In this document: positions 25,148 through 34,780 of the stretch, piece after piece
Layout: each line of letters begins with the position of its first letter
Numbering within the stretch: the first letter of the stretch is position 1
Assembly (NCBI GenBank): GCA_027491735.1
Contig: JAOZGP010000023.1
Span: 42,656 to 106,655, forward strand
Direction: 5' to 3'
Length of the DNA: 64,000 nucleotides
Origin: Thermoproteota archaeon
Lineage (GTDB): Archaea > Korarchaeota > Korarchaeia > Korarchaeales > Korarchaeaceae
Notes under the pieces: model-generated
What the model saw: the letters and a program-made list of their open reading frames with translations, nothing else
Databases searched by the model: none
Told to the model about the DNA's origin: nothing
Program-made: the position numbers and the translations under genes

Positions 25148-26251
25148 TCAGCTTTCCTTCGCTTCGGATTCCTCAATGTTCTCTCCGAGAACGGCTTTTC
25201 TTATCTTCTCTATCTTCTTTCTTGGTAGAGCAAAGACTGGCTTCTCCGGCAGAAGGCCTTGAGGTCTGAATAGAGATATAGCTATTATCACCAGACCCAC
25301 GAGCATGTACTCCAGCCAGTTCGGGTTTATGGGTATAACCGATCCAATTAGATCCTTGTAGGTGTAGATCAAGGTCCTCACTATGGAGAACACGAGAACA
25401 CCAACCAGCATACCTACGTTGTTTCCGGTTCCACCCAGCATCATGTAGGCCCAAGGCCAGAAGGTCCATGTCAGCCTGCTGTAAGACACCGCCTTGAAGC
25501 TTCCTGTATAGAGAGCCCAGAGAGCGCCGCCCATGGCTGCCAGAGCACCGCCTATTATCAACACTCTAGCCCTGAGAGCCACTATATCCTTGCCGTAAAC
25601 CTCAGCTGCCAAAGGAGCGTCCCTCATTGCCTTGAGAGACCTCCCAAACGGAGACCTAGCTATCCTTTCGGCGTAGGCGAAAACCAAGAGAGCAATTCCT
25701 AGTATTATGAAGGTGGCTCCTACGAACCTCACAGGACCGGTGCCTATCCACCTGAAGACGTCCGGGATCATGACGCCCTCGGTCCCTCCAGCTATTGGAT
25801 CATAGTTCCACACCACCAGCTGGAGGACGTCACCGAAAGCAAGTAGAGTTATACCCAGATAGGCCTCTTCAAGTCTCAAAGCAGGATAAGAGCACAGATA
25901 TCCGACAATACCTCCTAGGATTGCTGCTATTATCAAGGTGAGCACGAGCATCGTTATTGAAAGCGTAGGGCTCTGGGCCAGGAGCCTGCTGAGCTCATCC
26001 ACTAGTTTGTAGTTTATCAGATGGTTAGCGTACTCCACACCGGAGGGTTTACCGTAAATCGATGCAACTATCCTCCCGGTGATCCCTCCAGCGACTAGAG
26101 CTCCCATCAAAACCGTCAGGACCCTTCCAAACTGAGGTATGTCTGCAAAACCAACCTCCAAGTTCAAGCTTATTGTGACTATTAAACCCACTGCGAAGTT
26201 TATCAGGATATTTAACAGGAGAGGATTAGCGAAGATGTCCTCTATCCCCAT
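25148..26251 (-). CDS. livM: Branched-chain amino-acid ABC transporter permease LivM
   Basis: One of two membrane subunits of a Liv-type importer. The 367-residue product has eight or more hydrophobic segments. It carries the family motif AYLGITLLAFGDVLQL, the loop RSPFGRSLKAMRDAPLAAEVYGKD and the C-terminal PQGLLPEKP. ATG 26251 has GGGAGGGAT shortly upstream. It follows livH by 15 bases in a two-gene minus-strand operon, while the other subunits are on the plus strand at 27.9-30.9 kb. Confidence 0.93.
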   Translation of the reverse strand: MGIEDIFANPLLLNILINFAVGLIVTISLNLEVGFADIPQFGRVLTVLMGALVAGGITGRIVASIYGKPSGVEYANHLINYKLVDELSRLLAQSPTLSITMLVLTLIIAAILGGIVGYLCSYPALRLEEAYLGITLLAFGDVLQLVVWNYDPIAGGTEGVMIPDVFRWIGTGPVRFVGATFIILGIALLVFAYAERIARSPFGRSLKAMRDAPLAAEVYGKDIVALRARVLIIGGALAAMGGALWALYTGSFKAVSYSRLTWTFWPWAYMMLGGTGNNVGMLVGVLVFSIVRTLIYTYKDLIGSVIPINPNWLEYMLVGLVIIAISLFRPQGLLPEKPVFALPRKKIEKIRKAVLGENIEESEAKES

Positions 26252-26266
26252 TCTCTATCCCTCCCT

Positions 26267-27205
26267 TTAGATCTTCACTCCAAGCTTGCCCAGAACCTTC
26301 TTCCAGTCTATCGTTGCCAGGCCTCGCGGGAAGAACAGCAGAGTTATCACCATGGCGACCATTGGTATGATGGGTCTGTACGCACAGATCCATCCTCCAA
26401 GAGCGACCGATAAAGAGTAGGTTCCAAGCTGCTCAACCATGCCTATGAGAAATCCTCCCAGTATGCTTGCAATGATGCTGTCCAACCCTCCGACAATGGA
26501 TCCGGCAAAGAGTGTTACTAAGATAGTCATGCCAACAGACGGATATCCACTTATAGTCAAAGATAAGAAAGCTCCACTTAGGCCAGCCATTCCACCTCCA
26601 AGTAACCAGGCCGCCAGATATATCTTCTCGGGATTTATTCCCAGCACCTGAGCCAGCTCCGGGTTTTCTATGGTCGTTCTCATGGCTATTCCGAAGTTAG
26701 TTCTTGTCATAAATAGATATATTCCTATAGTTACTAGTATGACAGATATAAACGATACTACGGGAACGGCCCTTATCTCCGTGGCCCCCATCCTCATGAT
26801 GATTGGATCCTTCAGCTCCATCACGAAGTATCTGGCGCTCAGCTTGTAGACCTCTGTAAGGTAGTCAGCGAACACATTTAGGAATGCGAAGAAGATCAAA
26901 TCCACACCCAAAGTGGACATCATCAGGGTTACCATGTCTGCTTTTCTCTTCAGAAGATACCTGTTGACGAAGAAGTATGTCACAAATCCTAAAAATGCGG
27001 AGAAAAGTGCAGCTGGAATCACATAGTAGTAAGGACTTCCGCCGAGCAGAGACATCATAGCATACACTATGTAGAAACCCCAAGCCACCTTGGACGCGTG
27101 AGCAAAGTTGAACGTGCCGGTTGCCATGTATATCAGCGTTATACCCGCAGCCGCCAGAGCTATACCACCAGAATAGGCAATTGCTCTCGTAAATATCTCT
27201 ATCAA
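26267..27205 (-). CDS. livH: Branched-chain amino-acid ABC transporter permease LivH
   Basis: The other Liv permease, 313 residues from TTG 27205 (LIEIFTRAIAYSGGIALAAAGITLIY). I chose this TTG because GAGGGGGTG lies about nine bases upstream and the first membrane span follows at once; an ATG at 27286 is in frame but has no ribosome-binding site. Typical features are TFNFAHAS near the N-terminus, the loop FGIAMRTTIENPELAQVLGIN, and GSIVGGLDSIIASILGGFLIG. It forms the channel with LivM. Confidence 0.92.
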   Translation of the reverse strand: MIEIFTRAIAYSGGIALAAAGITLIYMATGTFNFAHASKVAWGFYIVYAMMSLLGGSPYYYVIPAALFSAFLGFVTYFFVNRYLLKRKADMVTLMMSTLGVDLIFFAFLNVFADYLTEVYKLSARYFVMELKDPIIMRMGATEIRAVPVVSFISVILVTIGIYLFMTRTNFGIAMRTTIENPELAQVLGINPEKIYLAAWLLGGGMAGLSGAFLSLTISGYPSVGMTILVTLFAGSIVGGLDSIIASILGGFLIGMVEQLGTYSLSVALGGWICAYRPIIPMVAMVITLLFFPRGLATIDWKKVLGKLGVKI

Positions 27206-27883
27206 CGCATCGACACCCCCTCGTAACCTACGTGACTGAAACAACGATATCCTATTGTGACGCTTCTCTTGAAGGGAGAATTGCATTTTTTAAACTTTTT
27301 GTTTTGAGTTAATAACTTTAACTCTTTCAAAAACATTAATCCCTTCTGTGGAGAACTGTCAGAAGTATCGCTACAGTGACATGATAGAATCCCTCAGAAA
27401 AAACTCCCTAGCATCGGATAGGAGAAAAGACAAGAGTTTATGGAAACCTATCTGTTCTGAGGATCGTTGAGGTAGGTTTTGAGGACAGAGATCTTTTGAA
27501 AGTGGTCTCTGAGAGTGTGAGATCCAAACCGGGTTTCAGGACGATCACCACCTGGGTCCCTCGACGATCACCACCTGGGTCCCTCTTTGATTTGAAGATC
27601 TGGGGATCTAGAACTATGATCGACACTGTTTTAGACAAAAAGCTCCTGTCTAAAGATAAGTCGACACGTCCTGGAGAGATGATGGTTTTTGTATAACGAT
27701 GCCTCAGCAAACCCTCCTGAGCAAAGTAAAAAATTTTACTGAATTTATCGATATCAGCTCCTACGAAGTTTTCCTTAGGATTTCAGTTAAGTCAGTTGTG
27801 CTTATCCTCTTGCTTCAGAAAAAAATTTATATTAGTCCTGGTGACTCCTAGGATAGATCAACTCTCGAGGAGGTCTAAGAGAT
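27206..27883. other. Intergenic region between divergent liv operons; decayed frame possible
   Basis: It holds the promoters for livHM and livK. A plus-strand frame, about 27457-27696 (LRIVEVGFEDRDLLKVVSES...SRTMIDTVL), has faint similarity to the first 80 residues of archaemetzincin, but the HExxH part is absent and a tandem duplication sits inside it. Treat as a possible remnant only. Confidence 0.35.
27541..27585. repeat. Two exact 22-base direct repeats, period 23
   Basis: Bases 27541-27562 and 27564-27585 are identical (both open ACGATCACCACCTGGG) and are separated by one G. A 23-base unit is not a multiple of three, so a duplication here would shift any reading frame. Confidence 0.9.
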
Positions 27884-29203
27884 ATGGACTCCAAGGTTGC
27901 GTACGCCCTGATGTTGATATGCCTGCTCATAGGAGTGGGCATAGGATGGGCGGCCAAGCCTACGCCCAAGGCCCCAACTGGAGGAGGTGCGCCCACAAAG
28001 GCTCAATGCCCGAAGTGCCCAACCGGTCTTAGCGGTGAGGTCCCGATAGGTGCCCTTCTCTCATTGACCGGAGCTCTCTCAAATTATGGAGAGAACAGTG
28101 AAGTGGCTCTCAAACTTGCTGAGAAGCAGATAAATGAGTGGCTTGCCTCTATAGGAGAGAAGTGGAGGATAAAGGTCTACTATGAGGACACTGCCACCGA
28201 TCCAAAGACCGCACTGGACAAGATGCAGGCCCTCTACGGAAAGGGTGTGAAGATCTTCATAGGACCGATGACCAGTGCTGAGGTGAGCACTGTTAAGAAC
28301 TATGCTGATGCCAACAAGCTTCTCGTGATATCTCAGTCCTCCACGTCCCCTGCCCTCAGCATCTCCGACGATATGGTGTTCAGGTACTGCCCTGATGACA
28401 CCATTCAGGGTCCGGCAGCTGCTCACACCGCTTTTCAGCTCGGGGTTAGGCATCTTGTCGTGGTATGGAGAGGAGATACTTGGGGAGATGGACTTGCTGA
28501 GACCACAATAGAGGCCTTCAACAAGTTGGTGAAGGAGAAGGGAGTGCAGGGTGAAGCGATAAAGGGAATAAGGTACGATCCGAATGCTAAGGAGTTCTCC
28601 ACTGAAGCTGCCAAGCTCAACCAGATTGTTAGCGATCTCGTCCAGAAGTACGGCAAAGATGAGGTAGGTGTTTCTTTCATAGGTTTCACGGAGTACGTTG
28701 CTTTCGCTGCTGCGGCATCTCAATATCCTGTCCTTAGCGAGGTCCTCTGGATCGGTTCTGATGGAACTGCTGACACCCCACAGATAGTGCAGAATCCGAG
28801 CATAGCCGAGTTTGCCATAAAGACGAGGTTCCTCAACCCGATATTCGCTCCGTCCAGCTCTCCGTTCCTGGATGAGGTCAAGAGCTACGTGAAGCAGAAG
28901 CTCGGTAGGGAACCTGACAGCTACGCCTACGCTGCCTACGATGCCCTCTGGACTGCGGCCATAGCGCTTGAGATGACGAAATCCTACGATCCTGTGACCA
29001 TAGCTAAGATACTACCGAGCGTCGTCAAGAGATATATGGGTGCTTCTGGAAACTTCCAGCTCAACAAGTACGGTGACAGGGCGTTCTCCGATTACTTCCT
29101 GAGGGTGGTTGTGAAGAAGAACGGCAAGTACACCTGGGACACTGCTGGAGTTTACCGTTGCTCCACTGGAGTGGTCGAGTTCTCCAGCTGGTTCAAACCA
29201 TGA
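27884..29203 (+). CDS. Branched-chain amino-acid binding protein (LivK-like)
   Basis: Extracytoplasmic solute receptor of the Liv importer. The 439-residue product has an N-terminal hydrophobic segment (YALMLICLLIGVGIGWA), a Pro/Thr/Gly linker with a CPKC pair, and a type I periplasmic-binding fold: IGALLSLTGALSNYGENSEVA, FIGPMTSAEVSTVKNYAD, VISQSSTSPALS. The linker likely tethers it to the membrane. ATG 27884 has GGAGGTC upstream. It heads the livK-G-F plus-strand group. The actual substrate could be branched-chain amino acids, amides or urea-like compounds. Confidence 0.9.
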   Translation: MDSKVAYALMLICLLIGVGIGWAAKPTPKAPTGGGAPTKAQCPKCPTGLSGEVPIGALLSLTGALSNYGENSEVALKLAEKQINEWLASIGEKWRIKVYYEDTATDPKTALDKMQALYGKGVKIFIGPMTSAEVSTVKNYADANKLLVISQSSTSPALSISDDMVFRYCPDDTIQGPAAAHTAFQLGVRHLVVVWRGDTWGDGLAETTIEAFNKLVKEKGVQGEAIKGIRYDPNAKEFSTEAAKLNQIVSDLVQKYGKDEVGVSFIGFTEYVAFAAAASQYPVLSEVLWIGSDGTADTPQIVQNPSIAEFAIKTRFLNPIFAPSSSPFLDEVKSYVKQKLGREPDSYAYAAYDALWTAAIALEMTKSYDPVTIAKILPSVVKRYMGASGNFQLNKYGDRAFSDYFLRVVVKKNGKYTWDTAGVYRCSTGVVEFSSWFKP

Positions 29204-29438
29204 GCTATTGAACTCTTCCTTTACTTTTTCATTATCAACATTATTAGTTTTTGAGTTCCCGAGCAGTGATCTAAGCCCTCTTTCTGCTCTTTCAACTCAG
29301 AGCAAACGACTCATCTACACCACGTGCATCTGTTTTTATAACCGCTCTAAGCTCCACGAGTGGAAGAAAATTTTTTTATTAAGTAAGTCAAGGATTCTCC
29401 AGCTTGAGATCGAAGCGGTGGAAGATTGGTGATGCTCC

Positions 29439-30203
29439 ATGGGCTCCGAGAAGTATATACTTCAGACGGATGACCTAGTGAAACGTTTCGGAGGACTGGT
29501 GGCAGTCGACCACGTCAACTTGAGGGTTAAGCGGAACACGATAACGATGCTCATGGGACCTAATGGTGCTGGCAAGTCCACCCTCGTCAACACATGCACA
29601 GGAGTGCTCAAGCCGGACGGGGGGAAGGTCATCTTCGATGGACAAGATATAACAGGTTGGCCTCCCCATGAGGTGTACAGGTCTGGATTTGTGAGAACGT
29701 TCCAGATACCTCTTCCCTTCCAGTTTCTAACGGTCCTTGAGAATGTGCTCGTGGCTCTTCCCAATTCCGGTGAGAACCCGATAAAGGCCCCCATAAGGGG
29801 ATTATGGGATAAGGAGGAGGAAGAGAACGTCAAAAGAGCTTTTGAAATACTGAAGATGGTCGGGCTTGATACCCACTGGAACTGGCAGGCCTTCAGGCTT
29901 GGAGGAGGTCAGCTTAAGATGTTGGAGGTCTCCAGAGCTCTTGCTACGGGAGCCAAGCTGATAGCCCTGGACGAGCCGATAGGCGGGGTCGACCCTGCAT
30001 ATGCTGACAACATACTCTCCAACATAAGGAGGTTGAAGGAGACTCTGGACGTGTCCTTTCTGCTCATAGAGCACAGGATAGACATTGCCCTTCCATACGC
30101 AGACTACGTGTACGTCATGGACAGGGGTGCTGTGATAGCTGAGGGCATTCCGGACGAGATAAAGAACAACCCCAAGGTCATTGATGTTTACATAGGAGAG
30201 TAG
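29439..30203 (+). CDS. livG: Branched-chain amino-acid ABC transporter ATPase LivG
   Basis: A 254-residue ATPase with Walker A GPNGAGKST, Walker B IALDEPIGGVDP and the switch His in LLIEHRIDIAL. The signature is altered to RLGGGQLKMLEVSRALA (family consensus LSGGQ..), a small oddity. The extended loop after the Q-loop (LPNSGENPIKAPIRGLWDKEEEE) is typical of LivG. GGTGAT lies just before ATG 29439. It works as a heterodimer with LivF on the LivHM permeases. Confidence 0.93.
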   Translation: MGSEKYILQTDDLVKRFGGLVAVDHVNLRVKRNTITMLMGPNGAGKSTLVNTCTGVLKPDGGKVIFDGQDITGWPPHEVYRSGFVRTFQIPLPFQFLTVLENVLVALPNSGENPIKAPIRGLWDKEEEENVKRAFEILKMVGLDTHWNWQAFRLGGGQLKMLEVSRALATGAKLIALDEPIGGVDPAYADNILSNIRRLKETLDVSFLLIEHRIDIALPYADYVYVMDRGAVIAEGIPDEIKNNPKVIDVYIGE

Positions 30204-30213
30204 GGTGAGCATC

Positions 30214-30936
30214 ATGACCGAGAACATAGTGGAGACGAAGAACCTCCTCTCTGGATATGGGAAGCTGAAAGTCCTGTTCGACGTAAACTTCAAGGCTAGA
30301 AAGAATGACATAACAGTTGTGGTCGGACCGAACGGCGCTGGAAAAACCACCCTTCTCAACTCGATAATAGGCCTCGCCACGATACATGATGGAAGCGTTA
30401 TATTCGATGGTCAGGATGTAACTAAGGTTCCTCCACACAAGAAGGCCAAACTGGGCATAGCCTATCTCATGCAGATGGGTAACGTGGCTTCCACGCTAAC
30501 CGTGGAGGAGAACCTCAGGGTTGCTGGATACCTGATGCCCAGGAGCGAGGTTAACGACAGAATTCAGGAGATCCTGGAGATGTTTCCCAGGCTTAAGGAG
30601 TTCGTTCACAGGAAGGCTGGGACTCTAAGCGGTGGAGAGAGAAGGATGCTTGCCATAGGCATGGCCATGATGAGAAAGCCAAAAGTTTTGATGTTGGATG
30701 AGATGTCCACAGACCTGGCACCCAAAATAGTCAAACAGGTCATGAACAAGATCGTTGAGCTGAGAGATCAGTACGATCTTTCAGTGATCCTGGTCGAGCA
30801 GAACGCCAAGAAGGCTCTGGAGATAGGAGACTACGCTTACCTGTTGGTGAGCGGAACCGTAAGATATGAGGGAAATCCACAGGAACTCCTGACTCATCCG
30901 AAGTTCGCCAAGCTTTACCTGGGCATATCCGAATAG
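30214..30936 (+). CDS. livF: Branched-chain amino-acid ABC transporter ATPase LivF
   Basis: A 240-residue ATPase with Walker A GPNGAGKTT, signature LSGGERRMLAIGMAMM, Walker B VLMLDEMSTDLAP and switch region LVEQNAKKAL. Met in place of Pro after the Walker B Glu (DEMS) is unusual but conservative. I chose ATG 30214, which has GGGTGAGC immediately upstream; GTG 30205 is in frame. It follows livG by 10 bases. Confidence 0.93.
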   Translation: MTENIVETKNLLSGYGKLKVLFDVNFKARKNDITVVVGPNGAGKTTLLNSIIGLATIHDGSVIFDGQDVTKVPPHKKAKLGIAYLMQMGNVASTLTVEENLRVAGYLMPRSEVNDRIQEILEMFPRLKEFVHRKAGTLSGGERRMLAIGMAMMRKPKVLMLDEMSTDLAPKIVKQVMNKIVELRDQYDLSVILVEQNAKKALEIGDYAYLLVSGTVRYEGNPQELLTHPKFAKLYLGISE

Positions 30937-31209
30937 GTCTCCGGAACACTCTATCTTTTTCGATGGTACCCTCACCGGCACCCTTCGGAGGGTTGCTGTC
31001 TTAGAAGTTAATAGTTAGTCGAGCGGAATCGATCTAGCGACTGGAAATCGATATCAGGAACACTTTAATTCTTTTGTAGAAGGGAGGAGTTCTTTGGGGA
31101 GGATCCACGTCTGAAGAACTCATCAATCTAGGTTTTCCGGAGATCTCACATCATCTAGACCTGAGATGATCGTATGACAGGAAAAACAACCTCCCTCCTC
31201 TTCGATTGA

Positions 31210-32046
31210 TCATGAGGTGGCCTGTGAGGACATGTTCGCCGCTCCTATAGCTGCTGCATAGGCTGAGTTCTTTGGGACGATGCCCTTTCCCCCTAGCATC
31301 TGGAGAGCTCTGAGAATTTCATCACCCAAGGCCTCCGGTAGAGATCCCACGAACACGACCTTCTTCTCCAAGTTCATCATCTTAGCAGCGAAATAGGAGA
31401 CTGTGGCCACGACCTCCCCTATCATCCTGACAAGCCCTGCTGCCACATCCTCCGGCCTGACACCGTCCACTATTCTCCCGAAATTCGAGGCTGTGGCTGT
31501 CTCCGGTATCCTTCCAACAGGTCCTCCAACTATGTCCCTAACAGTGAGGTTCACCGCTGAGGGATCTCCTCCAGAAGCGAGTTTCAGTATTCCGCCCAAG
31601 GTGCTTCTGTTGAGAAGGAGCCTTCCTAGACCGACTAAGGTCCCCCCACCCACACCTGTCCCTCCGAGATGTCTGGAGATTGCTCCCTTCTTTCCCTTTA
31701 AGGCGTGAACGATGGCTGTTCCGGTGCCTACACTTGACACGATCGCTTCATCGTATCCCGAGAGGAGCAGACCTCCGTACCCCACAGCCTCGAGTTCGTC
31801 GACCCTCACGGATCTGACCCCCAAGAAAGATGGAGTCAGACATTTAGCCCCTCCTCCGGTACAGGCTATGATCCTGACCTTCTTCAGCTCGATCCTCGAT
31901 TCCTCGACAAGTTTTCCAACAGCTCCAGCAGCTGACACAAGAGGCTCGGATCCAGAAACCCTCACCAGATGCATAATCTCTCCATCTCTCACGAGCACAG
32001 CTTTTGTAGTCGATCCACCCACATCGAGACCTATGAGGAAGCTCAT
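31210..32046 (-). CDS. Type II pantothenate kinase-like protein
   Basis: Predicted ASKHA-fold kinase phosphorylating pantothenate, the first step of CoA synthesis from vitamin B5. The 278-residue protein has the phosphate-1 motif GLDVGGSTTKAVLV, the ACTGGGAK loop, SSVGTGTAIV and GGTGVGGGTLVGLGRLLL, then VRDIVGG, all matching the CoaW/Fumble family. Most archaea instead make phosphopantothenate with pantoate kinase and phosphopantothenate synthetase, so this points to salvage. It overlaps the ECF S-component gene by four bases (ATGA), which suggests transport and phosphorylation of the same vitamin. Confidence 0.75.
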   Translation of the reverse strand: MSFLIGLDVGGSTTKAVLVRDGEIMHLVRVSGSEPLVSAAGAVGKLVEESRIELKKVRIIACTGGGAKCLTPSFLGVRSVRVDELEAVGYGGLLLSGYDEAIVSSVGTGTAIVHALKGKKGAISRHLGGTGVGGGTLVGLGRLLLNRSTLGGILKLASGGDPSAVNLTVRDIVGGPVGRIPETATASNFGRIVDGVRPEDVAAGLVRMIGEVVATVSYFAAKMMNLEKKVVFVGSLPEALGDEILRALQMLGGKGIVPKNSAYAAAIGAANMSSQATS

Positions 32047-32573
32047 AAAACACCGCTCCTCCTTATCGTCTTGACTACAGGTGGGACTATCAAGTAGAGG
32101 AAAGGTATCTCCGTGATGAATGTCCAGGCCGCCAAAAAGAGGCCCGCTTGGAGGGTCATCGGCGTGATCTTGCTGCTGAATGGCAGGGGAAAGAGCTGGC
32201 TCCAGAGCATCAACCCAATGCCTATTATAAGAGATCCCACACCCAATCCCAGAGGAAACGAGAGAAGCATCCTCCTGAGACTTCCTCCCTTAGAGATATG
32301 GCCTATTATGTAAAACCCAAGGAAGTTCGCTGGAACTCCCACTGTCAAGCTCAGCAGAGCGTTCCCATGAGTGGCCATATCGGAGATGAAAATCCCTATC
32401 GCTGCTGACATACCACCCACAGTTCCACCGAACAAGACAGCGAACACCCCGGGAACAGCGACTGCTGGCCAGAACCTGACACCATAGAAGGTTATGCCAA
32501 AGTAGGTTGCGTACCCCACTACAGCGTAGAGGGCAGCTCCCATCCCGGTGATCGCCAGATCTCTGGGGCTCAT
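32043..32573 (-). CDS. ECF transporter S component, probably for pantothenate
   Basis: A 176-residue membrane protein with five to six hydrophobic segments and the N-terminal SPRDLAITGMGAALYAVVGYA motif typical of S components. It would bind the vitamin and join a shared EcfAAT module encoded elsewhere. I chose ATG 32573, which has GGTGGGTC upstream. Coupling with the pantothenate kinase gene makes pantothenate the best guess; the sequence alone does not prove the ligand. Confidence 0.75.
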   Translation of the reverse strand: MSPRDLAITGMGAALYAVVGYATYFGITFYGVRFWPAVAVPGVFAVLFGGTVGGMSAAIGIFISDMATHGNALLSLTVGVPANFLGFYIIGHISKGGSLRRMLLSFPLGLGVGSLIIGIGLMLWSQLFPLPFSSKITPMTLQAGLFLAAWTFITEIPFLYLIVPPVVKTIRRSGVL

Positions 32574-32654
32574 CGACCCACCCAATCAAGGGAAAGGTTA
32601 AAAAGATTTCTTAAGAAGTCTATACAATATATATACAGGTAAAAAAGGTATAGG

Positions 32655-33578
32655 GTGTTGGCTCTGAGGTTGAGGAGGAGGCTCCAGAGAGTTGGCGGAG
32701 GGACGTTCGTCGTGTCCCTCCCGAAGAGATGGGTCGAGAGGATGAACCTGAACAGGGGGAGTGAGGTGATAGTAGAGGAGGGACCTGGAGGTTCTGTCAT
32801 TATATACACAGATGAACCGAGCCAGCTGAAGACCTCCGTAGTTTTCGAGAGTGAGAAGGAAGATGTCTCCCTGAACAGAATCCTCTCAAAGTATCTAGCG
32901 GGTTATGACGTCATAGAAATCGAGTTCTCAGAAGGGATGAACCTCGCCACCAGAAGGAAGATAATCTCCTTCATAAAGAACCTTTCAGGAATGGAGGTTG
33001 AGGAGGAGAGCGAGCTTGGCATGGTTCTGAGATGCATCTCGAGCCCAATGAACCCAAGAGGGCTCATAAAGAAGATGCACAGGATAGCGTTCACCATGCT
33101 CAAGGACGCCATACTCGTGGCTAGAACAGGCAACCGAGAGCTGGCTGAGATGGTGAGGGACAGAGACGATGAACTGGACAGATCTTACTTTACAGCAGTT
33201 AGAACAGCTAGAAAGGCCCTCATGGACTTCAGGCTTATGAGGAGATTTGGGATAAGCCCTGTGAAGCTAATGGACTTCAGAATGGCGGCAATGTTCGAGG
33301 AGTGGATAGGAGACCACGCGGTCGATCTAACTGAGACCAGGTTTGAAGGGGACATGGGAACCCTCCCGAAAGACCTGGAGGTCCTCCAGAATCTGGCGCT
33401 CAGATCCTTCATGACAGGGGAGGAGGTCCTGGTACACAAGGTCAAAAATCTGTCGGAGAGGATGGGAAGGTATCTTGGAGAGGGGGAGTTCTTCGAGCTC
33501 GTGGGGAGGGTTGTGAGGACCTACACGGATATAGCTGATCTCTCCTCCTCGCCTTGGGAGGATGAAGGAGGTCAATAG
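32655..33578 (+). CDS. AbrB/SpoVT plus PhoU-domain regulator
   Basis: A 307-residue protein. Residues 1-45 form a swapped-hairpin AbrB DNA-binding domain (RRLQRVGGGTFVVSLPKRWVERMNL), followed by two PhoU-type helical bundles (about 110-300; DDELDRSYFTAVRTARKAL). This architecture is the archaeal phosphate-uptake regulator type. No phosphate transporter is adjacent. GTG 32655 follows a TATA-like ATATATAC by about 25 bases, so the transcript is probably leaderless. Its 3' end overlaps the SAM synthetase gene by 7 bases, tail to tail. Confidence 0.8.
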   Translation: MLALRLRRRLQRVGGGTFVVSLPKRWVERMNLNRGSEVIVEEGPGGSVIIYTDEPSQLKTSVVFESEKEDVSLNRILSKYLAGYDVIEIEFSEGMNLATRRKIISFIKNLSGMEVEEESELGMVLRCISSPMNPRGLIKKMHRIAFTMLKDAILVARTGNRELAEMVRDRDDELDRSYFTAVRTARKALMDFRLMRRFGISPVKLMDFRMAAMFEEWIGDHAVDLTETRFEGDMGTLPKDLEVLQNLALRSFMTGEEVLVHKVKNLSERMGRYLGEGEFFELVGRVVRTYTDIADLSSSPWEDEGGQ

Positions 33579-34780
33579 GGATAGACTTTTCTTTCTATGA
33601 GCTCGTTTATGAACTCCCTCATTCTGTCCAGCTCACGGTTCACTATCTCAGTTATCTGCCCCTCAACATCGCCGAGGTTCATCCCTTTCTTCACTGAGAC
33701 CTCTACAGCAGCCAGGTCCGGTTTGTCCACTGGTTGACCTATCTTACTCAGAAGCCAGACGTAGACCTCGCTCAAACCCGGAACCTCGTTATATATCTTC
33801 TCAGCGATTTTATGGCTCAGCACGTTGTAGATTTTTCCGACATGACTGACGGGGTTCTTACCAGCAGCGGCCTCGGAACTTCTTGGTCTCATTAAGGGTA
33901 TTATTCCGTTGACTCCGTTTCCTCTCCCAACCTCTCCGGAATCAGCTCCATCAGCACTCGTTCCGAGAACCGTCAGATATACACCTTCCTCCCTCCTACC
34001 CCTGACGTCTAATGTGTTCATGAACACTTTTATCTTCTCAAACCCGCCTCTCTCCTTTAGAAAAGAGTTCAACTCATCTAGAACTTCTTGTTTTCTTCTG
34101 AAGTAATCCTCCTCGCTATCTATGTACCTGTCAACGAAGGCCTGGGCTATCGTCAGCGTGACCTCGTCCTTGAACCTATACCCCATGACCTTCACATCCT
34201 CTCCCGTCTCAGGGAACCTCTTCTTGAACTCAGAGGAGTTGAGAAACTTCTCCGTATCCAGCACAAGCCTCTCAGTTCTGGAGAGAGGAGCGTATCCAAC
34301 AGCAGCCGAGGTATCGTTTGCTCCTAGCAGCTCCCCTGACCTCCTAAATATATCTGTCAACTCGGCGCTCCCTGGCTTGAGTTCCACTCTATAGACGACA
34401 TGTTTCTCTGGATCCACATGTCTCAGGTTCTCTTTTATCCATCTTTTAGCAGCCCTGATAGCCACATCCTCCACTGAGATCTCCACATCCCCGTATTTCG
34501 TGGTGGCCCTGTCCCCGAACATGAGAAGAATGGGTTTCTTCACAACGCCCCCTCCGAACCTGGTCTCGACCTCCCCAGCGACCAGAAGGGATTTATCGGC
34601 GTTGTAATGCAGAATTCCTCCAAATTTCCTTATGTACTCTCTGTTCAGCTCAACGCTGACCTCCTCCATTATGGAGTCACAGATCGTGTCTGGATGTCCA
34701 ACGCCTTTCCTCTCGACGATCTCTATCGACTGATCATCCATAGGGATGCGAGGAACGCTAGCAACCTTTATACTCCTCAT
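33572..34780 (-). CDS. mat: S-adenosylmethionine synthetase, archaeal type
   Basis: Makes SAM from methionine and ATP. The 402-residue protein has the archaeal-family motifs ERKGVGHPDTICDSI, YNADKSLLVAGEVETRFGGG, GTSADGADSGEVGRGNGVNG and RPRSSEAAAGKNPVSHVGKIY. The archaeal enzyme is only distantly related to the bacterial one. I prefer ATG 34780, which has GGGGGGTG six bases upstream; GTG 34789 is in frame. It supplies methyl groups for enzymes such as the methyltransferase at 8.6 kb. Confidence 0.96.
   Translation of the reverse strand: MRSIKVASVPRIPMDDQSIEIVERKGVGHPDTICDSIMEEVSVELNREYIRKFGGILHYNADKSLLVAGEVETRFGGGVVKKPILLMFGDRATTKYGDVEISVEDVAIRAAKRWIKENLRHVDPEKHVVYRVELKPGSAELTDIFRRSGELLGANDTSAAVGYAPLSRTERLVLDTEKFLNSSEFKKRFPETGEDVKVMGYRFKDEVTLTIAQAFVDRYIDSEEDYFRRKQEVLDELNSFLKERGGFEKIKVFMNTLDVRGRREEGVYLTVLGTSADGADSGEVGRGNGVNGIIPLMRPRSSEAAAGKNPVSHVGKIYNVLSHKIAEKIYNEVPGLSEVYVWLLSKIGQPVDKPDLAAVEVSVKKGMNLGDVEGQITEIVNRELDRMREFINELIERKVYPY

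Noticed and set aside
27457-27696. A possible archaemetzincin N-terminus.
   Set aside because: The similarity is faint, the HExxH catalytic part is missing and a tandem duplication disrupts it.
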